A DNA stretch of 18,155 bases from Rickettsia typhi (GTDB taxonomy: Bacteria > Pseudomonadota > Alphaproteobacteria > Rickettsiales > UBA1997), in the NCBI GenBank assembly GCA_945902255.1, contig CAMDMO010000018.1, positions 1-18,155 of the forward strand. The letters are read 5' to 3'. Position 1 is the first letter of the stretch, and each line of letters opens with the position of its first letter. Positions 13,736-18,155 of the stretch are shown here, piece by piece. Below the pieces are notes generated by a model. The model was not told the origin of the DNA. It saw only the letters and a list, made by a program, of their open reading frames with translations, and made no database searches. The position numbers and the translations under genes were made by a program.

Positions 13736-14053
13736 TTTTTTGCATAATTTGATTTTTAGTCATTTTACACATCATTTGTACATCAAAAAAAATAGACCTT
13801 AATAAATCTCATTGGATTTTATTGGACTAATTTGTAAGCAAAAGATGCGATAGAACCAATAGAATCATAGCTTTGCAAGGTTTTAAATGGAACTAAAATT
13901 TCTTTTTATGTACATTTTTTGTACATAGCTTTGTGCATAGAAAAAATTTGGCTTCAGGCGAAATTAGCTGGATTGCAATGGAAATGAGAAGTGCCATGAA
14001 GGCGCTCTTGTGTAGACTGAATGGACTTTATTGGAAATTGTCGGATGTCGAAA
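13736..14053. promoter_or_regulatory. Integrase upstream region and probable attachment region
   Basis: This 318-base stretch has no gene. It contains two families of short repeats. One is ATTGGA-like: ATTGGATTTTATTGGACTAA (13811-13830) and AATGGACTTTATTGGAAATT (14020-14039). The other is TTTGTACAT-like: 13775-13783, a palindrome TATGTAC/GTACATA (13907-13913 and 13921-13927) and a degenerate GTGCATAG just after it. These are candidate integrase arm sites or excisionase sites. The crossover core is probably the tRNA 3' end at 14054 onward; the duplicated half is not in the window. Confidence 0.5.
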
Positions 14054-14130
14054 TGGTTGCGGGGGCCAGATTTGAACTGACGACCTTCAGGTTATGAGCC
14101 TGACAAGCTACCGGGCTGCTCTACCCCGCG
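14054..14130 (-). tRNA. Initiator tRNA-fMet (CAT)
   Basis: The 77-base gene folds as a cloverleaf with anticodon CAT (minus strand 14096-14094), encoded CCA at the 3' end and GTTCAAATC in the T-loop. It shows the C1 x A72 mismatch that marks bacterial initiators. The anticodon stem has A29:U41 followed by two G:C pairs, not the usual three G:C pairs. The 3' end faces the integrase and is the likely attachment site of the element. Confidence 0.97.
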
Positions 14131-14156
14131 ATATGAAAAGCAAAGAATGGAGGTGA

Positions 14157-14184
14157 AGCATAGGGGTGGGAAAGCTAAATGCAA
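14157..14184 (-). promoter_or_regulatory. Probable promoter of tRNA-fMet
   Basis: On the minus strand TTGCAT (14184-14179) and TATGCT (14162-14157) are separated by 16 bases, giving a sigma-70-type promoter whose start would fall a few bases upstream of the mature tRNA 5' end at 14130. The spacer is C-rich, which is unusual for this A+T-rich region. Confidence 0.45.
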
Positions 14185-14222
14185 GTTAAATTAAAGGATT
14201 TTTTAAGTGCTGACAAATAGTT

Positions 14223-14918
14223 TTATAGCATTGTTTTTAGCTCTTTCTTCCAGTGACGCCAGTCTGGCATGAAGTTATCCATGTGGGCGAAAAATTTTTT
14301 ATTATGATTTTTTTCTAGCAAGTGAACCATTTCGTGAACCACAATATATTCTAAACATGTCTCGTGTTTTTTTGCTAATTCAAGATTTATCCAAATTCTT
14401 TTAGCCTTGATATTACAGGTTCCCCAGCGAGTTTTCATTTTTTTTATTCCAAATTCGTTAACTCTAAGATTCATTTTTTCTTCCCATTTTTTTATGTAAT
14501 TTGGAATAATTTTTTTTAGCGAAATTCGGTGCCATTCGCTAATTATTTTTTGTCTTTGAGATGGAGTAAAATTTTTCCTGATATGTAATTTAATTTTATC
14601 TGTAGTTAGAATAATAAAGGGTTTAGAATTGGTTTCTAAAATTTCTAATTCATAATCTTTGCCAAAAAAACTGTGAACTTCTCCGTTTAAATATTTTTTT
14701 TCAGGAAGTCTTTTTTGTGAAAGAATTTTAATTTGTTTTTCTCTAATCCAACTTAGTCTTGAAGTGATAAAAGATTTAATAGAGTTTTGAGTTAATCTTA
14801 ATGGCGCTGAAACCTTAACTAGTGCATTTGGTGGGCATATTTTTAAATGAAGATTTTTAATTCTTTTTTGTGTAACTTGAATCTTAATTTCTTCCAACTC
14901 TAGTTGATAGGTTTGCAT
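14223..14918 (-). CDS. YgjP-type zinc metallopeptidase (M48/DUF45 family)
   Basis: This 231-residue protein belongs to the YgjP-like (DUF45, WLM-related) metallopeptidases. The active site is VVHEMVHLLEKNHNKKF, with zinc ligands H195 and H199, catalytic E196, and a third ligand at H205. The family signature MKTRWGTCNIKAKRIWINLELAKK (161-184) precedes it, and the N-terminal half is the beta-rich region typical of the family. It is cytosolic, with no signal peptide. The substrate is not known. It is a host gene, read toward the tRNA and divergent from the lipoprotein gene. Length matches the family. Confidence 0.88.
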   Translation of the reverse strand: MQTYQLELEEIKIQVTQKRIKNLHLKICPPNALVKVSAPLRLTQNSIKSFITSRLSWIREKQIKILSQKRLPEKKYLNGEVHSFFGKDYELEILETNSKPFIILTTDKIKLHIRKNFTPSQRQKIISEWHRISLKKIIPNYIKKWEEKMNLRVNEFGIKKMKTRWGTCNIKAKRIWINLELAKKHETCLEYIVVHEMVHLLEKNHNKKFFAHMDNFMPDWRHWKKELKTML

Positions 14919-14971
14919 TTTGTTTTGCTTTCGTTAATTTTGAATTCTTGAGATTAAACAACAAAAACCAT

Positions 14972-15403
14972 ATGAGACATATTTTAAAAACTATAACAAT
15001 TTTAATTATTTCTCTTTCACTAGTTTCTTGCGTTTCTTACAAGCCAATTTTAGATCCAAATGAAAAATATTTGCAAGTTGGTGAAACTGGCGCTAACCAA
15101 GATATAAAAACTTGCACAAAAGAAGCTGATGAATATTTAAAAAAATATAAAGCCGCGCGCATTGCAAAAGAAACGGCAAGAAAAGCGGTATCTGGCGCAG
15201 TAGTTGGAACTGTGGTTGGTGCAATTTTTGGCAGAACCCTAAGATCTTCTTTAGTTGGAACTGCAATTGGAGCTGGCGTTGGCGCTGCTAGCGGAGCTTT
15301 TTCTTCTTCTACTAAAGGCACATTAAGTCAGGATGAAATTAAACAAAGATACATAACTAACTGTTTAGCAAAACAAGGTTATAGCATTCTTGGTTGGGAA
15401 TAA
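14972..15403 (+). CDS. Glycine-zipper lipoprotein
   Basis: The 143-residue protein has a lipoprotein signal, MRHILKTITILIISLSLVSC, with lipobox LVSC and lipidated C20. A TTG at 14948 would extend the frame but the ATG at 14972 gives a proper signal peptide. A glycine zipper follows (about 75-112: SGAVVGTVVGAIFGRT, SSLVGTAIGAGVGAASGAF), two short segments that may insert in the outer membrane or oligomerise. C48 and C131 flank it and may pair. The 60 residues before the zipper are polar. Role unknown; such proteins are often envelope-stability lipoproteins. It is 10 bases upstream of recR and probably cotranscribed. Confidence 0.82.
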   Translation: MRHILKTITILIISLSLVSCVSYKPILDPNEKYLQVGETGANQDIKTCTKEADEYLKKYKAARIAKETARKAVSGAVVGTVVGAIFGRTLRSSLVGTAIGAGVGAASGAFSSSTKGTLSQDEIKQRYITNCLAKQGYSILGWE

Positions 15404-15413
15404 TTAATAAAAA

Positions 15414-16007
15414 ATGGAAAAAAATTTAATTGAAAATCTAAGCAAAACTATTTCAAAGCTTCCTGGGTTGGGTCCTAGAATTGCCAAGAGAATTGTGCTG
15501 AATTTAGCTAATAATAAAGAAAGAATTTTATTGCCTTTAATTGCTGGTTTAAAAGATTTAAACGAAAAAATTCATAATTGTGAAATTTGTGGAAACCTAG
15601 ATGAGGGCAGGGTTTGTAAGATTTGTTTGAGTAAAAGTCGTGATGAAAATTTAATTTGCGTAGTAGAAGAAGTTGCTGATTTATGGGCAATTGAAAGGGC
15701 ACAAAATTATCGTGGAAAATATCATATTTTGGGTGGAAATCTTTCAGCAATGTCTGGAAAATCTGCGGAAGATTTAAATTTAGAATCGCTTTATGAGCGT
15801 TTGAAAAAAAGCGAAATCAAAGAAATAATTATTGCAACTAGTGCAACTATCGATGGTCAAACTACTGCCTATTTTTTAGCAGAAAATTTAAAAGATTTTA
15901 ATGTAAAAGTTACTCGTCTAGCTTATGGAATTCCAGTTGGAAGTGAGCTAGATTATTTAGACGAAGGAACAATTTCTATCGCATTTAAAACTAGATCAGA
16001 TTTTTAA
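15414..16007 (+). CDS. recR: Recombination mediator RecR
   Basis: RecR loads RecA at single-strand gaps with RecF and RecO. This 197-residue protein has the helix-hairpin-helix region SKLPGLGPRIAKRIVLNL (14-31), a zinc finger of C56, C59, C68 and C71 (CEICGN ... CKICLS), and a TOPRIM domain beginning ICVVEEVADLWAIE (81-94). The C-terminal segment VTRLAYGIPVGSELDYLDEGTI is a RecR hallmark. Length is normal (about 200). It follows the lipoprotein gene by 10 bases and precedes the CinA-family gene by 3 bases, so the three are probably one transcription unit. No clear Shine-Dalgarno sequence is present. Confidence 0.97.
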   Translation: MEKNLIENLSKTISKLPGLGPRIAKRIVLNLANNKERILLPLIAGLKDLNEKIHNCEICGNLDEGRVCKICLSKSRDENLICVVEEVADLWAIERAQNYRGKYHILGGNLSAMSGKSAEDLNLESLYERLKKSEIKEIIIATSATIDGQTTAYFLAENLKDFNVKVTRLAYGIPVGSELDYLDEGTISIAFKTRSDF

Positions 16008-16010
16008 AAA

Positions 16011-16499
16011 ATGTTTTTTAATTCGTCATTAATAAATAAAGTTCAAAAAGTTGTGAATTTAGCCAGAGAGCAAAATTTAAAAATTGCTTGTGCTGAATCT
16101 TGCACTGGCGGTCTTTTATCTGCTTTATTTACTGAAGTTGCAGGAGTTTCTAGGGTTTTTGATCGTGGTTTTATTACTTATACTAATTTGGCAAAAACTG
16201 AGATACTTGGGGTTGGTAAAAAAACTTTAGATGATTTTGGTGCTGTAAGTTTTGAGGTGGCTAGTGAAATGGTTTTGGGCGCAGTGAAGAATTCGCAGGC
16301 TAATCTTGCAGTAGCGATTACAGGAATTGCTGGCCCTAGCGGAGGATCAAATGATAAACCGGTTGGTTTGGTTTATATTGGAGTTTGTATTGATGGGAAA
16401 GTTATGGTTAGAAGATTTAATTTTGCGGGTGACAGAGTAGAGGTTAGAAAATCTTCGATAATTGCGGCGCTTGATATGGTGTTGAATGTGATTAGTTAA
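16011..16499 (+). CDS. CinA C-terminal domain protein, nicotinamide-nucleotide amidase (PncC type)
   Basis: This 162-residue protein is the stand-alone CinA C-terminal domain, which deamidates nicotinamide mononucleotide to recycle NAD precursors. It shows ACAESCTGGLLSALFTEVAGVS (26-47, with the conserved S30) and the AITGIAGPSGGSNDKPVGLVYIG signature (102-124). It lacks the N-terminal MoCF domain of full CinA, as in many alphaproteobacteria. It starts 3 bases after the recR stop and ends convergent to the ileS frame, with a palindromic element between. Confidence 0.92.
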   Translation: MFFNSSLINKVQKVVNLAREQNLKIACAESCTGGLLSALFTEVAGVSRVFDRGFITYTNLAKTEILGVGKKTLDDFGAVSFEVASEMVLGAVKNSQANLAVAITGIAGPSGGSNDKPVGLVYIGVCIDGKVMVRRFNFAGDRVEVRKSSIIAALDMVLNVIS

Positions 16500-16529
16500 T
16501 TAGCTTAAATAGCGACCATTTTTTCGGTT

Positions 16530-16629
16530 CGTCATCCTTGACCGCAGGTCGAGGGTCTCCTGAGTTCAGCCTCTACCCTATGGGGGTTAAGATTCCTGAG
16601 ATCCTCGACTCTTCGAGGCAAGGATGACG
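16530..16629. repeat. Multi-arm palindromic intergenic element
   Basis: Outer arms CGTCATCCTTG (16530-16540) and CAAGGATGACG (16619-16629) are perfect complements. Inner arms GTCGAGGGTCTC (16548-16559) and GAGATCCTCGAC (16598-16609) pair with one G:U, and a short ACCC/GGGT stem (16575-16578, 16584-16587) is at the centre. The whole is more G+C-rich than the region around it. It resembles the dispersed palindromic elements of Rickettsiales-like genomes. It lies between convergent genes, beginning 17 bases after the ileS stop, and may also act as a bidirectional terminator. Confidence 0.75.
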
Positions 16630-16646
16630 AGAATCTATGGCTTTAT

Positions 16647-18155
16647 TTATTTTAAAGCCTTCCAAACAAACTCACTAGTAAATGGCAGTAATGGCGCCGA
16701 AACTTCGCACATTATGCATAAAACTGTATAAAGCACATCATAAGCATCTTGCTTATCTTGATCAATTTCCTTCTTCCAGAAGCGCGCTCTACTTCTTCTA
16801 ATATACCAATTATTCAAAGCTTCAAAAAATTGATTAAACTCTTCGCAAGCAATTACGGTGTCGTAATTTTTCATTGCTTCATCAATTTTTAAAACCGTCA
16901 TTTTTAATTTTGATAAAATATAAATATCTAAATTATTTTTAAATTCGCGACTAAATTCAATGCGATTAGCCTTGATTCCATCAGCATTGGCGTAAAGACA
17001 GAAGAAATTAAAAGCGTTAATTAATGGCTTAATTGATAGGCGAAGTGTATCACGAATTGCCTTTCCGTCCTTATCAATTCTAAGTTCTTGACCACGCATT
17101 ACGGGTTGTGAAACCATATAAAAGCGCATAGAATCTGAGCCAAGAGTGGAAAAAATTTCTAAAGGATCGGCGTAATTTTTTAATCTTTTGGAAAGTTTTT
17201 GTGATTTTTCATCTAAAATTGTTCCGTGACAAATTACATTTTTAAAAGGTGCTCGATCAAAAAGCGCAGTTGATAAAACAAATAAAGTGTAAAACCAGCC
17301 ACGAGTTTGCGCTACATATTCCGTAATAAAATCTGCAGGAAAATTATTTTCAAACCATTCTTTATTTTCAAAAGGATAATGAACTTGCGCGTAAGGCATT
17401 GAACCAGATTCAAACCAGCAATCAAGCACATCGGTAACGCGTCGCATTTTTGATTTTCCAGTTGGATCACTAGGATTTACTCTGGTTAAATTATCAATAA
17501 ATGGGCGATGTAAATTTTCAACTTTTACTCCAAAATCTTTTTCCAATTCTGCAACTGAGCCATAAACATCGAGGCGTGGATATTGAGGATCATCACTTTT
17601 CCAAACCGGCACTGGACATCCCCAGAAGCGGTTGCGCGTGATTGACCAATCTCTTGCGCCTTCAAGCCATTTTCCAAATTGTCCATCTTTTATATGGTCA
17701 GGAATCCAGTTAACACCGGCTGTAGAATTAGAAAAATAAGCAGTTTTTTCGCGCTTTAATTCATAATAATATTCTTCATATTCTGCATTTTTTGCTGCTT
17801 TAGGATAAGAATTTTTTCTCTTAAAAATAAATTTAAAACCAGATTTTTCTAAAACTTTTTGTGAACCTAAATTATCTGAAACCGTGGCTGCACAAACTAA
17901 ATTGATAGGAAAATTCTTAAAAGAAAATTCAACTAATTCGCGCGTAATTTCAGTTCCATAACCCTTATTCCAAGCTGATTTAGCAAGTTGATAAGAAATT
18001 TCAACTTTCCCTTTTTCAAAATTTTCTTGCTCTGGCTCATAAAAGCTAAAACCTGCAAGTCCGACAAATTTTTTGCTGTCTTTTTCAAAAAAAGCAAAAC
18101 GCGGCAAACCAAGAGCTAAAAGTCTGGCAAATCCATCAATTGATTTTTTTGTTGC
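16647..18155 (-). CDS. ileS: Isoleucyl-tRNA synthetase second half fused to an acetyltransferase (GNAT) domain; N-terminus outside window
   Basis: The frame is open from base 18155 without a stop; 502 residues are visible. Residues 1-137 are a RimJ/RimL-type GNAT domain, with FVGLAGFSFYEP, the acetyl-CoA loop WNKGYGTE and a VSDNLGSQKVLEKSGFKF helix. From about residue 148 the sequence is IleS: VNWIPDHIKDGQFGKWLEGARDW, DCWFESGSMPYAQ, a KLSKR version of KMSKS (320-324) and the anticodon-binding helices NNWYIRRSRARFW. In ordinary IleS this segment follows the CP1 editing domain, so the GNAT domain is either inserted at that junction or replaces the first half. The protein stops after FTSEFVWKALK, where type II IleS normally continues a few hundred residues. 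The sequence is eukaryote-like (type II). It may be a functional composite, a paralogue or a decaying copy. Confidence 0.8.
   Translation of the reverse strand, partial: ATKKSIDGFARLLALGLPRFAFFEKDSKKFVGLAGFSFYEPEQENFEKGKVEISYQLAKSAWNKGYGTEITRELVEFSFKNFPINLVCAATVSDNLGSQKVLEKSGFKFIFKRKNSYPKAAKNAEYEEYYYELKREKTAYFSNSTAGVNWIPDHIKDGQFGKWLEGARDWSITRNRFWGCPVPVWKSDDPQYPRLDVYGSVAELEKDFGVKVENLHRPFIDNLTRVNPSDPTGKSKMRRVTDVLDCWFESGSMPYAQVHYPFENKEWFENNFPADFITEYVAQTRGWFYTLFVLSTALFDRAPFKNVICHGTILDEKSQKLSKRLKNYADPLEIFSTLGSDSMRFYMVSQPVMRGQELRIDKDGKAIRDTLRLSIKPLINAFNFFCLYANADGIKANRIEFSREFKNNLDIYILSKLKMTVLKIDEAMKNYDTVIACEEFNQFFEALNNWYIRRSRARFWKKEIDQDKQDAYDVLYTVLCIMCEVSAPLLPFTSEFVWKALK

Larger units (their letters stand above)
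1..14053. mobile_element. Integrated prophage-like element (integrase-proximal part)
   Basis: A P4-type tyrosine integrase lies beside the 3' end of a tRNA gene, followed inward by accessory genes, a regulatory cassette with an AlpA-type regulator and a UmuD/LexA-like protein, then a compact leftward operon of phage-type replication and recombination genes. Housekeeping genes start only beyond the tRNA. No capsid, terminase or tail genes are visible, so the element could be a full prophage whose late genes lie left of the window, a satellite, or an integrative plasmid-like element. The right boundary is inferred from the tRNA 3' end; the left boundary is outside the window. By eye the replication genes look less A+T-rich than both the cargo genes and the host genes; this was not computed. 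Confidence 0.85.

Noticed and set aside
1..14053. Second attachment-site copy within the window
   Set aside because: I searched by eye for another copy of the tRNA 3' end and found none, so the left end of the element must lie outside.
8027..14192. Shared 12-base AATTTAACTTGC at 8027-8038 and, inverted, at 14181-14192
   Set aside because: Short and A+T-rich, one copy near the tRNA promoter in host DNA; within chance expectation for this composition.
15037..15321. Leftward frame rich in alanine and proline opposite the lipoprotein gene
   Set aside because: It is the antisense reading of the glycine-zipper codons; the lipoprotein on the plus strand has a signal peptide and lipobox.

Overview
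The window looks like a junction between an integrated prophage-like element (about 1-14053) and the chromosome of an A+T-rich alphaproteobacterium (14054-18155). The host assignment rests on the style of the housekeeping genes: a eukaryote-like (type II) IleS as found in Rickettsiales, an initiator tRNA with an A:U pair at 29:41, and a palindromic intergenic element of the kind that accumulates in Rickettsiales-like genomes. I infer an alphaproteobacterium, possibly Rickettsiales or Holosporales, without proof.

Element, leftward early operon (7863 down to 1): an excisionase-like helix-turn-helix protein, a conserved phage protein of unknown function, a Sak4-like AAA_24 ATPase, an SSB-like candidate, an SF2 DEAH helicase, a DUF6511 zinc protein, a Cas4/RecB-like PD-(D/E)XK nuclease with four Fe-S-type cysteines, a primase-helicase fusion, a repeat-built small ORF, and a RuvC-like resolvase cut by the window edge. 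The genes overlap or nearly touch, so they form one replication and recombination operon. The stretch between primase and resolvase carries an iteron-like array and a 12-bp hairpin, a candidate replication origin.

Element, control cassette (7950-10155): two copies of one 45-bp sequence, perfectly identical and in inverted orientation, bracket three genes: a UmuD/LexA-like protein lacking the catalytic serine, and two unrecognised proteins, one with a C-terminal winged-helix-like region. The copies sit upstream of the two outward-facing operons (leftward replication genes, rightward AlpA-like gene) in the same orientation relative to transcription, so they look like a shared operator set.

Element, cargo and integration end (10204-14053): an AlpA-family regulator, a DUF4365-like nuclease-fold protein that is a candidate defence gene, a small secreted protein, and a P4-type tyrosine integrase. 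The integrase lies next to the 3' end of an initiator tRNA gene, the probable attachment site; the other end of the element is outside the window.

Host part: tRNA-fMet, a YgjP-type metallopeptidase, a glycine-zipper lipoprotein, recR, a CinA C-terminal domain amidase, a multi-arm palindromic element, and an unusual ileS reading frame. In that frame an acetyltransferase (GNAT) domain is joined in frame to the second half of IleS, and the IleS C-terminus is truncated close to the palindromic element.
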